Below, in pieces: positions 1-5,789 of a stretch of 6,911 bases of DNA. Where the stretch lies: NCBI GenBank assembly GCA_905236275.1, contig CAJOPI010000408.1:1-6911 (forward strand), in the 5' to 3' direction. Under the pieces are notes generated by a model that saw only the letters and a program-made list of their open reading frames with translations, did no database searches and was not told the origin of the DNA. Source of the DNA: an uncultured Lachnospiraceae bacterium. Lineage in GTDB: Bacteria; Bacillota; Clostridia; Lachnospirales; Lachnospiraceae. The position numbers were made by a program, and so were the translations under genes. How positions within the stretch are numbered: the first letter of the stretch is position 1; each line of letters starts with the position of its first letter.

Positions 1-16
1 CTGTTCCTAAAGAACA

Positions 17-46
17 ATGCTTGAATTTCATAAGAAATTCAAGCAT
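17..46 (-). terminator. Probable intrinsic terminator of the ABC/DUF4340 operon
   Basis: A perfect 13-bp inverted repeat has arms at 17-29 and 34-46 and a 4-nt loop (30-33). It begins 38 bases past the stop codon of the DUF4340 gene on the minus strand. The RNA stem is AU-rich, and the tail after it (UGUUCUUUAGG) is only moderately U-rich, so the terminator may be weak. A second small hairpin (2-6 pairing with 12-16) lies directly beyond it. Read on the plus strand the same stem could also end transcription arriving from the left, but no such gene is visible. Confidence 0.65.
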
Positions 47-84
47 CAATACATTTTACACCAACAGGTTAATATTTGCAACCA

Positions 85-636
85 CTAATCCGCAATGAGG
101 TCTTCGGGGTTGCTGTCGAAATCATAGTAAAGCGTTGATTCAATGGTATAAACCGTCGAACTGTCATCACCGAGATAACAGTAATACTCGTTTGTAATCT
201 CATTCTGTATGCCTATATTTAAGCTAAAGCTGCTGCCATCCGAGCTTTCGGCTCTTATAACATTTGACGGCTTTTTCAGACCAAAGCTCTCGAGATTGAC
301 ATCATCACCGGTGATAGTTTTCTTAGCGGCAAGGTCAGCGAGGTCAGCCGTCATGGAAGAAGGCTTTGCAGCGTTTAAGCTTGCCGAACCGTAATACCAC
401 AGACCATCCTCTTTCTTTTCTATGCTTACGTCTTTACCGTCATATTTCCAGCTTAAAGAAACGATTTCATCTGCGCTTATACTGCTTATGGAGGTTCCCT
501 TCTCTTCTGCTTCGGAAGCTGCCTCAGAAGCAGCCTCCTCTTTTTCGTTAAAATTTTTAAGGCAGAAGTATCCGACAACGCAGATTAAGAGAACGGCAAG
601 AAGAATTATCAGGTTTCTTATCTGCTTCTTTTCCAT
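85..636 (-). CDS. Short DUF4340-family membrane-anchored protein, last gene of GldA/GldFG-type ABC operon
   Basis: This 183-residue protein has a short basic N-terminus (MEKKQIR), one hydrophobic segment at about residues 8-25, an acidic Ala/Glu/Ser linker (31-46) and one extracytoplasmic domain. The domain resembles DUF4340: VSLSWKYDGKDVSIEKK (59-75), a Trp-Tyr turn (80-81), SFGLKKPSNVI (117-127) and a Tyr-rich end near YYCYL and VYTIES (151-167). The segment looks like an uncleaved signal anchor, with no lipobox. The ATG overlaps the TGA of the upstream permease by one base (TGATG), and AAGGAGG at 645-651 sits 8 bases before it, so translational coupling is likely. DUF4340 proteins are often found beside GldG-type ABC genes, and many are longer, so this one appears to hold a single unit of the domain. 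The biochemical role is unknown. By location it should be an envelope accessory to the exporter. Confidence 0.85.
   Translation of the reverse strand: MEKKQIRNLIILLAVLLICVVGYFCLKNFNEKEEAASEAASEAEEKGTSISSISADEIVSLSWKYDGKDVSIEKKEDGLWYYGSASLNAAKPSSMTADLADLAAKKTITGDDVNLESFGLKKPSNVIRAESSDGSSFSLNIGIQNEITNEYYCYLGDDSSTVYTIESTLYYDFDSNPEDLIAD
515..538 (-). repeat. Two-unit 12-bp tandem repeat encoding the AASE linker
   Basis: Two adjacent 12-bp units (515-526 and 527-538) match at 10 of 12 positions. Read on the minus strand they encode the repeated Glu-Ala-Ala-Ser linker of the DUF4340 protein, just after its membrane segment. The differences are synonymous third positions, so this looks like an old in-frame duplication under protein-level constraint. 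Confidence 0.6.
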
Positions 637-2765
637 CAGCGTTTCCTCCTTCTGTACCAGACAACTATTCCAAAGATTAATGTTGCCAAAGGAACAACAA
701 TTATCAGAAGGAACGAAAGCAGCATGGCTGTTCCGGCATTTACGGTCAGGTGATTATTGCTGTAGCTCTTTGCGGGAATTGTTGCATTTACCGTCTGATC
801 TATCATATCATTCAAAGCATTCGTAACCATGGCAACATTGGCACCTGCAACATTCATGTCGATTTCGTCCTCAAAGATATAATCAGTTGAAAATGCAGCA
901 ATTTTTGCTTCTGTATCAGAATCACTGAGGTAAACAGCGATATCAAAAGGCCCGTCAATATCACCCTCCGCTTTTGCAGAGCTCTCTGCACTGTTCAGAT
1001 CCTTTTTGAGATAAGAATTTTTCGAAGTTACAAGAGCCTCTTCAAGTTCTGTGGTCTCAGGAACAGCATCATTGCTTACCGTAAAGGCTGATGCCTGAGG
1101 CGCAAGAACAGGAAGGTTTGAAGAAAGCAGCGAATTGGTTATCGTAGTGCTTTCAACCTCCGGAAGAAGGTATATGGGGTTCTGCACCATTTTATTCTGA
1201 TCTGCCTCAAATACTATTCCGTTTTCATGATTCACACCGTAGGCCTTAAGCACAGAGTCGATATTGGGCGTTTCTTCGGCAGTATAGTTGAGCGAGATAA
1301 TCAGGTGTCCGCCGTTATTTAGATAATTGCTGATCTTTTCGGTATCATCTTTCGAATAATCGCTCTGTGGTGAAAGAATCATGACTGCTGAAGCATCCTC
1401 CGGAATCGAATCCGCTGCGATGAGCTGCAGTTCTTCTATATCAATATTCTGCTTCTCAACTGCACTCTTAAGCCGTCCGAAATCGGAAAGAGAAGCCTCA
1501 TTATGACCTGTTATAACGTAAAGCTTCGGCAGATTGTCGCTTGTTACATAAGAGATTGCCGAAGTTATCTGTCCTTCACCATCATAAGCGGTTCTGGTCT
1601 GCTGGTAGGTCTGATAATCAATGTCGGTTTCGTAAAGCGATGAGGTCGAAACAACCTTTGAATGCTCACCTGCAACAACGATAAGCGAACCGATCGTAAC
1701 ATTATCGCTTGTAAACTGCTGCGCAAAGGTGGGATCAAGAGTGGGATCTTTATATACTACCTTTATATGATCCGATAATTCGCTGTACTGGGTTAAGGTA
1801 TTCGTTACCTCTTTGTAATCATAGTTTTCAAGCTGATCCTTGGTTCCGAGCACATAGATCGTTATATCCTGATTCAGCGAAGCTATAAACTCCTTAGAAT
1901 CCGAGGTAAGAGTGAACATACCGTTATCCGTAAGGTCGAATTTCGAATAGACACCCGGAATCTGATTTACCAGAAGATTTACGGCTATGCTTATGGCTAT
2001 CGCTATAACTATAACAAGCTCGGAATAAACGGTAAGCGACAGAGTGGTTTTTGAAACACTGTATCGTCTTTTCATTATCGACTGACAGGTAAGGAAAAGC
2101 ATCAGCACGATAACGGTTAAAAAGTAAACCGCTTCTTTAATATCAAAAACACCGGTCATAAAATTATCAAGACGGCCGATAAAATCAAAGATATTCAGAA
2201 ATTTTGCCGGATTGTCACCCGAGCTTGTGAGTATGCTTACGATACCACTCATAAGGAAGGTCAGGAAAAGTACGATAAAGGATATAACCGCTGCAATAAC
2301 CTGACTTTCCGTAATCGAGGATATAAATACGCCGACTGCAATACAGGCTGCACCAAAAAGGAAATAACCTGCTATCGCAAGATAAGATTCGGCATAATCA
2401 ACCTTTCCGAAAGGAATAAGTATCAAGGGGAAGAGGCAGGAAACAATTACCGGCACAAGGAAGATTGACAGCACCGCAAGATATTTACCCAATACGATTT
2501 TCAAAACAGAGACCGGCGAGGTCAAAAGAAGCTGGTCGGTTTTCTGCCTCTGTTCTTCGGCAAGGATTCTCATCGTCAATATGGGAATCATTATAAGAAG
2601 TACAAAAAGAACATTATCCATTACGGCTGCTATCGAGGTATTCATGCCGACAAAGTTATTCGCCATTAAATAGATTCCGATAACAAAAAGGTTTACAGCA
2701 ATAAAAAGGCAGCCTGTTACAGAATAAAAATACTGTCTCAATTCTTTCTTAAATATAGCAAGCAT
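636..2765 (-). CDS. Fused ABC-2 permease (GldF-like) and GldG-like auxiliary protein
   Basis: This 709-residue protein joins two parts usually described as separate proteins. Residues 1-235 are an ABC-2 permease with six predicted membrane segments (about 17-36, 50-68, 96-119, 129-150, 156-179, 211-230). Between segments 2 and 3 is the coupling-type motif RILAEEQRQKTDQLLLTSPVS (from 66), typical of permeases that dock with an ATPase. After a basic KRR stretch a seventh segment (248-268) leads into a large extracytoplasmic GldG-like domain. This opens with the family signature FDLTDNGMFTLT (276-287) and has a Rossmann-like middle (PKLYVITGHNE, then AVMILSPQSDY). An eighth segment (about 680-702) ends in the cytoplasmic YRRRKR tail. 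The ATG lies 4 nt after the ATPase stop, and AAGGAGG inside the end of the ATPase gene serves as its ribosome binding site. It probably forms the membrane channel and outer sensing or assembly part of an ABC exporter; the substrate is unknown. Confidence 0.9.
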   Translation of the reverse strand: MLAIFKKELRQYFYSVTGCLFIAVNLFVIGIYLMANNFVGMNTSIAAVMDNVLFVLLIMIPILTMRILAEEQRQKTDQLLLTSPVSVLKIVLGKYLAVLSIFLVPVIVSCLFPLILIPFGKVDYAESYLAIAGYFLFGAACIAVGVFISSITESQVIAAVISFIVLFLTFLMSGIVSILTSSGDNPAKFLNIFDFIGRLDNFMTGVFDIKEAVYFLTVIVLMLFLTCQSIMKRRYSVSKTTLSLTVYSELVIVIAIAISIAVNLLVNQIPGVYSKFDLTDNGMFTLTSDSKEFIASLNQDITIYVLGTKDQLENYDYKEVTNTLTQYSELSDHIKVVYKDPTLDPTFAQQFTSDNVTIGSLIVVAGEHSKVVSTSSLYETDIDYQTYQQTRTAYDGEGQITSAISYVTSDNLPKLYVITGHNEASLSDFGRLKSAVEKQNIDIEELQLIAADSIPEDASAVMILSPQSDYSKDDTEKISNYLNNGGHLIISLNYTAEETPNIDSVLKAYGVNHENGIVFEADQNKMVQNPIYLLPEVESTTITNSLLSSNLPVLAPQASAFTVSNDAVPETTELEEALVTSKNSYLKKDLNSAESSAKAEGDIDGPFDIAVYLSDSDTEAKIAAFSTDYIFEDEIDMNVAGANVAMVTNALNDMIDQTVNATIPAKSYSNNHLTVNAGTAMLLSFLLIIVVPLATLIFGIVVWYRRRKR

Positions 2766-2769
2766 TTAA

Positions 2770-3714
2770 TTATTCCTCCTTCGAAGCACCTGTGAGCTTT
2801 AAGTAAACATCTTCCAGTGAAAGCACATCAGAGTGCATATCGAGTATAGGGAGAGAGCTTTCAGCCATCCTTCTGAAAACAGCTTCGCGGATATCGTTCG
2901 ATGAACTGCTCTCGATAACAGCTTTAGCACAGCCTCTTTCACCCGAAGCCTCAAATCTGATATCACTAATGGCTTCTATGCCTGAGAGAACTTTTTTTAC
3001 TTCGTCCTCAGAAGCCCTGACCAGAAGATGCATGGTATTTGAATCACTCATGGAATTGGCAAGCTTATCGGGAGTATCCGAGGCAACAAGTTTTCCATGC
3101 GAAATTACCATGATATGGTCACATACCGCGCTGATTTCCTGCAGAATATGTGAGCTCAAAATGACAGTATGCTTTTCACCGAGGGATTTTATAAGCTCCC
3201 TTATCTCGATGATCTGCTTGGGATCAAGTCCTACGGTGGGTTCGTCCAGAATAATTATATCGGGTGTTCCGAGAATCGCTTCAGCTATTCCGACTCTCTG
3301 GCGATAACCTTTGGAGAGGTTTCTGATAAGTCTTCCCTTCATGTCTGAAATCTTTGTGCGTTCCATGACATTTTCGATTTCTTTCGCTCTGTCGGATTTT
3401 TTTATCTGCTTTAATTCTGCCGCAAAATTCAGATACTCTTCTACTGTCATATCCATATACAGAGGAGGTATTTCAGGCAGGTATCCGATATGCTTCTTCG
3501 CCTCTATCGGCTCCTTTAATATATCATGGCCATCGATAAGAACCGTTCCCTCGCTTGCAGCAAGATAACCTGTTATCATGTTCATTGTTGTGGATTTGCC
3601 GGCACCGTTCGGTCCGAGAAAACCATATATGCGTCCGGATTCAATAGTGAAATCAAGATGATCTACAGCTGTATTGTTTCCATAACGCTTAGTCAGATTT
3701 TTAACTTCTAACAA
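2770..3714 (-). CDS. GldA-like ABC transporter ATP-binding protein
   Basis: This 314-residue cytoplasmic ATPase energises the permease encoded next. Visible motifs are Walker A GPNGAGKST (34-42), a Q-loop region GYLPE (77-81) with Glu where many ABC ATPases have Gln, the signature LSKGYRQR (133-140), Walker B IIILDEPTVGLD (153-164) and the H-loop His189 (SSH). LSKGY in place of LSGGQ, together with the Glu Q-loop, is characteristic of the GldA/ABC-2 export branch, so I read these as family traits and not as damage. Residues from about 220 onward form a C-terminal accessory domain that ends in LEDVYLKLTG, common in this branch. The start is TTG at 3714: it gives the usual LEVKNLTKRYG opening, has GAGAGGG 7 nt upstream, and is followed upstream by a stop with no in-frame ATG. 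It is the first gene of the three-gene operon. Confidence 0.93.
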   Translation of the reverse strand: MLEVKNLTKRYGNNTAVDHLDFTIESGRIYGFLGPNGAGKSTTMNMITGYLAASEGTVLIDGHDILKEPIEAKKHIGYLPEIPPLYMDMTVEEYLNFAAELKQIKKSDRAKEIENVMERTKISDMKGRLIRNLSKGYRQRVGIAEAILGTPDIIILDEPTVGLDPKQIIEIRELIKSLGEKHTVILSSHILQEISAVCDHIMVISHGKLVASDTPDKLANSMSDSNTMHLLVRASEDEVKKVLSGIEAISDIRFEASGERGCAKAVIESSSSNDIREAVFRRMAESSLPILDMHSDVLSLEDVYLKLTGASKEE

Positions 3715-3721
3715 GATCTTT

Positions 3722-3728
3722 CCCTCTC
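3722..3728 (-). promoter_or_regulatory. Ribosome binding site that supports the TTG start of the ABC ATPase
   Basis: GAGAGGG on the minus strand ends 7 nt before the TTG at 3714. The reading frame meets a TAA at 3736-3738 a few codons further upstream and offers no ATG, so TTG is the only start that keeps the conserved N-terminus. Confidence 0.65.
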
Positions 3729-3734
3729 TTCGAT

Positions 3735-3761
3735 ATTATATTTGTCAAAATGACACTTCAA
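3735..3761 (-). promoter_or_regulatory. Candidate sigma-A promoter of the ABC/DUF4340 operon
   Basis: A perfect TATAAT (-10) occupies 3735-3740 on the minus strand. The best -35 match is TTGAAG at 3756-3761, giving a short 15-nt spacer; shifting to CTTGAA gives 16. Transcription would start close to 3728, leaving a leader of roughly 15 nt with the ribosome binding site almost at the 5' end. The suboptimal spacing would suit a promoter that depends on or is controlled by a regulator, which is inference. Confidence 0.45.
3743..3755. promoter_or_regulatory. Perfect dyad TGTCA-AAA-TGACA in the spacer of the ABC operon promoter
   Basis: The 5-bp arms at 3743-3747 and 3751-3755 are exact inverted repeats around a 3-nt centre. 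The dyad lies exactly between the proposed -35 and -10, where a bound repressor would block polymerase or a MerR-like regulator could realign the elements. The regulator is unknown and no regulator gene lies in the window. Confidence 0.4.
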
Positions 3762-3830
3762 GGTATATTACTCTCTATATGTGACGGTTTTGTGAAGCTG
3801 TTCATTAACACTTCCTTAATTCCGCACACT

Positions 3831-3855
3831 AAAAGAATCCGGCAAAGCCGGATTC
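3831..3855 (-). terminator. Intrinsic terminator of xpt
   Basis: A GC-rich hairpin has 9-bp perfect arms (3835-3843 and 3847-3855) with a 3-nt loop. It starts 24 bases after the xpt stop codon. On the minus strand it is followed by TTTTAGTG. On the plus strand it is followed by a T run at 3860-3864, so it may work in both directions. It separates xpt from the ABC operon, which has its own promoter candidate further on. Confidence 0.8.
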
Positions 3856-3879
3856 CGGATTTTTAAGATGCACAGATCC

Positions 3880-4452
3880 TTATTCTTCGAACTCAACCTG
3901 TCCGCTCTTCATGGATTTGATCCTTGCGAGAGAATAAACCTCGAAGCCTGCACCTTCAAGCTTTTTCCTTCCGGGCTGGAAGGATTTTTCTATGAGAATT
4001 CCCACACCGCCAACAGTTGCGTGAGCCATTCTGAGCAGCCTGATGGCTCCGGTCACAGCTTCGCCGTTTGCAAGAAAATCGTCGATTATAAGACAGTGAT
4101 CCTCTGCCTTAAGGAATTTGGGTGAAGCAGTAAGCTCGTAGGTCTTTGCTGTTGTAAATGATGTAACCTCTGTCTGCAGAAGGCTTCCGTTAAGGAGCTT
4201 GGAAGGCTGCTTTTTCAATATTACCAGAGGTACCTTAAGTGCTTTGGCAGTCATCAGTGCAGGTGCGATTCCCGAACTTTCTATGGCGACCACTTTTGTA
4301 ATGCCTTCATCCTTAAAATGCTCTGCAAAATCTGCTGCAATTGCTTCCATCAGTTCTATATCTACCTGATGTGTTATGAAACTGTCAACTTTTAATACAT
4401 CAGAATTAATCGCCCTTCCGTCGGCCAGTATCCTGTCCTTTAATAACTGCAT
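3880..4452 (-). CDS. xpt: Xanthine phosphoribosyltransferase
   Basis: Xpt converts xanthine and PRPP to XMP in the cytoplasm, salvaging purines for GMP synthesis. The 190-residue protein has the family N-terminal block LKVDSFITHQVD (20-31), VAIESSGIAPALMT (55-68), the PRPP-binding motif LIIDDFLANGEA (121-132) and the IEKSFQPGR block (154-162). It is close in length to Bacillus Xpt (194 residues as I recall) and resembles it along its whole length. I chose the ATG at 4452 over the one at 4467. GGAGGG at 4460-4465 is correctly placed for the inner start, overlaps the outer ATG, and the outer ATG has no ribosome binding site of its own. The gene stands alone, without the xanthine permease gene (pbuX) that often follows it in Bacilli, and has its own terminator. 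Confidence 0.94.
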   Translation of the reverse strand: MQLLKDRILADGRAINSDVLKVDSFITHQVDIELMEAIAADFAEHFKDEGITKVVAIESSGIAPALMTAKALKVPLVILKKQPSKLLNGSLLQTEVTSFTTAKTYELTASPKFLKAEDHCLIIDDFLANGEAVTGAIRLLRMAHATVGGVGILIEKSFQPGRKKLEGAGFEVYSLARIKSMKSGQVEFEE

Positions 4453-4459
4453 ACCTTTA

Positions 4460-4465
4460 CCCTCC
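4460..4465 (-). promoter_or_regulatory. Ribosome binding site that fixes the xpt start
   Basis: GGAGGG on the minus strand is 7 nt before the ATG at 4452 and overlaps the alternative ATG at 4467. This shortens the longest open frame by five residues and leaves the N-terminus (MQLLKDRI) aligned with known Xpt proteins. Confidence 0.8.
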
Positions 4466-4475
4466 ATTTAAGTTG

Positions 4476-4516
4476 ATTAAAGATAGTATAGCCCATTTTG
4501 TGAATATTTTCCACAA
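4476..4516 (-). promoter_or_regulatory. Candidate xpt promoter region, two overlapping readings
   Basis: Two sigma-A-like promoters overlap on the minus strand. One has -35 TTCACA at 4499-4504, a 17-nt spacer and -10 TTTAAT at 4476-4481; each box matches consensus at 5 of 6 positions. The other has -35 TGGAAA at 4508-4513, a 17-nt spacer and -10 TATACT at 4485-4490, with its -35 inside the TTGTGGAAA element shared with glgC. Either leaves an untranslated leader of only about 15-30 nt. Confidence 0.5.
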
Positions 4517-4571
4517 GAAAAAAATCACTATATTCATATTGCATAAAAAATAATATAAAATTATTTGTGTT

Positions 4572-4603
4572 TTGTGGAAATATTAGATATTTAGTGGTAT
4601 TAT
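4572..4603 (+). promoter_or_regulatory. Candidate promoter of glgCD
   Basis: The -10 TATTAT (4598-4603) is preceded by TGG, an extended -10 of the TGn type. At 17-nt spacing the -35 would be TGGAAA (4575-4580), 4 of 6 to consensus, within the element TTGTGGAAA at 4572-4580. Transcription should begin near 4610, about 36 nt before the glgC start. The AT-rich stretch 4545-4570 upstream could act as an UP element. Confidence 0.5.
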
Positions 4604-4611
4604 AGACTTGT

Positions 4612-4623
4612 ATTTAATTAAAT
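4612..4623. promoter_or_regulatory. 12-bp AT palindrome at the expected glgCD transcription start
   Basis: ATTTAATTAAAT is a perfect palindrome placed immediately downstream of the predicted transcription start and 8 nt before the glgC ribosome binding site. Its position would suit an operator, but an AT-only palindrome in an AT-rich gap can easily arise by chance. Confidence 0.25.
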
Positions 4624-4645
4624 CCAAAGACGGAGGGTAGTTTTT

Positions 4646-5788
4646 ATGAAGCAGATAAGTATGCTGGCAATGATACTTGCCGGCGGTCGCGGAAGCAGAC
4701 TCAAAGAGCTTACCAACAAGGTTGCGAAGCCTGCTGTTTCATACGGCGGCAAATATCGGATCATCGATTTTCCGCTCAGTAACTGTGCAAATAGTGGGGT
4801 TGATATAGTAGGTGTTCTCACGCAGTACGAATCAGTACTCTTAAACAGCTATGTTGCCGCAGGCGGTCGCTGGGGACTTGATACCAGGGACAGCGGCGTT
4901 TTTGTTCTTACACCAAGGGAGAAGGCCGAGCAGGGACTTGATGTATATCGCGGAACCGCAGATGCAATATCCCAGAATATCGATTTTATTGACCAATATA
5001 ATCCTGAATATCTTCTCGTCCTTTCAGGAGACCACATTTACAAAATGAATTATGACAAGATGCTCGATGAGCACAAGCGTCAGAATGCCGATGCGACTAT
5101 TGCCGTTCTGAGTGTTCCTCTCAAGGAAGCAAGCCGTTTCGGAATCATGAATACCGATGAGCATGGCAGAATTGTTGAATTTGAGGAAAAGCCTGAACAC
5201 CCGAAGAGCACTCTTGCTTCAATGGGTATCTACATTTTCAACTGGAAGCTTCTTCGTAAAATGCTCGTGGCAGATATGAAGGATTCCGAATCCGAGCATG
5301 ATTTTGGTAAAAATATAATCCCTCAGATGCTTGCAGACGGAAAGAATCTTATAGCTTATCAGTTCAAGGGCTATTGGAAGGATGTCGGCACCATCGATTC
5401 TCTCTGGGAAGCAAATATGGATCTTCTCGATGAAAAGAAGAAAGACCTCAACTTAGACGATCGCACATGGAGAATTTATTCCGCTGATGTTTCAGCACCG
5501 CCTGCATTTGTAGGAACCAATGCCGAGGTCGAAAAGGTATATCTCACGCAGGGTTCAAGGGTAGAAGGTAATGTTAAAAATTCCGTTCTCTTTACAGATG
5601 CGTTTGTTGCGGAAGGCGCAACGGTTACAGATTCTGTACTCATGCCGAGAGTAACGGTCGAAGAAGGTGCAACGGTCACAAGAGCCCTCGTTGCGGACGG
5701 AGTTAAGATTGGTAAGGGTGCAAAAGTAGGAAGTGCAGACAGTGAAAACATCCTGCTTGTTTCTAAAAATGTGAAGGGAGCAGAGTAA
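4646..5788 (+). CDS. glgC: Glucose-1-phosphate adenylyltransferase (ADP-glucose pyrophosphorylase), catalytic subunit
   Basis: GlgC makes ADP-glucose and pyrophosphate from ATP and glucose-1-phosphate, the committed step of bacterial glycogen synthesis. The 380-residue protein has an N-terminal nucleotidyltransferase domain with LAGGRGSRL (11-19), [11 protein letters not shown] (28-38), YRGTAD (101-106), SGDHIYKM (127-134, with catalytic-type Asp129), FEEKP (179-183, Lys182 matching the glucose-1-phosphate lysine of E. coli GlgC) and GYWKDVGT (242-249). A left-handed beta-helix of hexapeptide-like repeats follows from about residue 290. Lys25 aligns, in my recalled alignment, with E. coli Lys39 of the activator site. 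Length and sequence resemble Bacillus GlgC closely. GGAGGG at 4632-4637 lies 8 nt before the ATG. It is the first gene of the glgC-glgD operon and partners with the next gene product. Confidence 0.97.
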   Translation: MKQISMLAMILAGGRGSRLKELTNKVAKPAVSYGGKYRIIDFPLSNCANSGVDIVGVLTQYESVLLNSYVAAGGRWGLDTRDSGVFVLTPREKAEQGLDVYRGTADAISQNIDFIDQYNPEYLLVLSGDHIYKMNYDKMLDEHKRQNADATIAVLSVPLKEASRFGIMNTDEHGRIVEFEEKPEHPKSTLASMGIYIFNWKLLRKMLVADMKDSESEHDFGKNIIPQMLADGKNLIAYQFKGYWKDVGTIDSLWEANMDLLDEKKKDLNLDDRTWRIYSADVSAPPAFVGTNAEVEKVYLTQGSRVEGNVKNSVLFTDAFVAEGATVTDSVLMPRVTVEEGATVTRALVADGVKIGKGAKVGSADSENILLVSKNVKGAE

Positions 5789-5789
5789 A

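Noticed and set aside
209..826. Plus-strand frames of 61-134 codons over the DUF4340 and permease genes
   Set aside because: They oppose well-supported coupled genes and have no ribosome binding site or domain.
2969..3711. Plus-strand open frames of 61-112 codons opposite the ABC ATPase
   Set aside because: They lie antisense to a gene with complete ABC motifs, lack ribosome binding sites and show no recognisable domain; they are shadows of its codon pattern.
3743..3748. TTGACA on the minus strand as the -35 of the ABC operon
   Set aside because: It lies only 2 nt from TATAAT, and no -10-like sequence occurs about 17 nt downstream of it; it is better explained as half of the dyad.
4453..4467. 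Five extra N-terminal codons of xpt from the ATG at 4467
   Set aside because: That ATG overlaps the GGAGGG ribosome binding site of the inner ATG, has no site of its own, and adds residues absent from known Xpt proteins.
4518..4570. Very AT-rich stretch as a possible replication origin or mobile-element scar
   Set aside because: There are no repeated DnaA-box-like sites, terminal repeats or target duplications; it fits ordinary UP-element sequence between divergent promoters.
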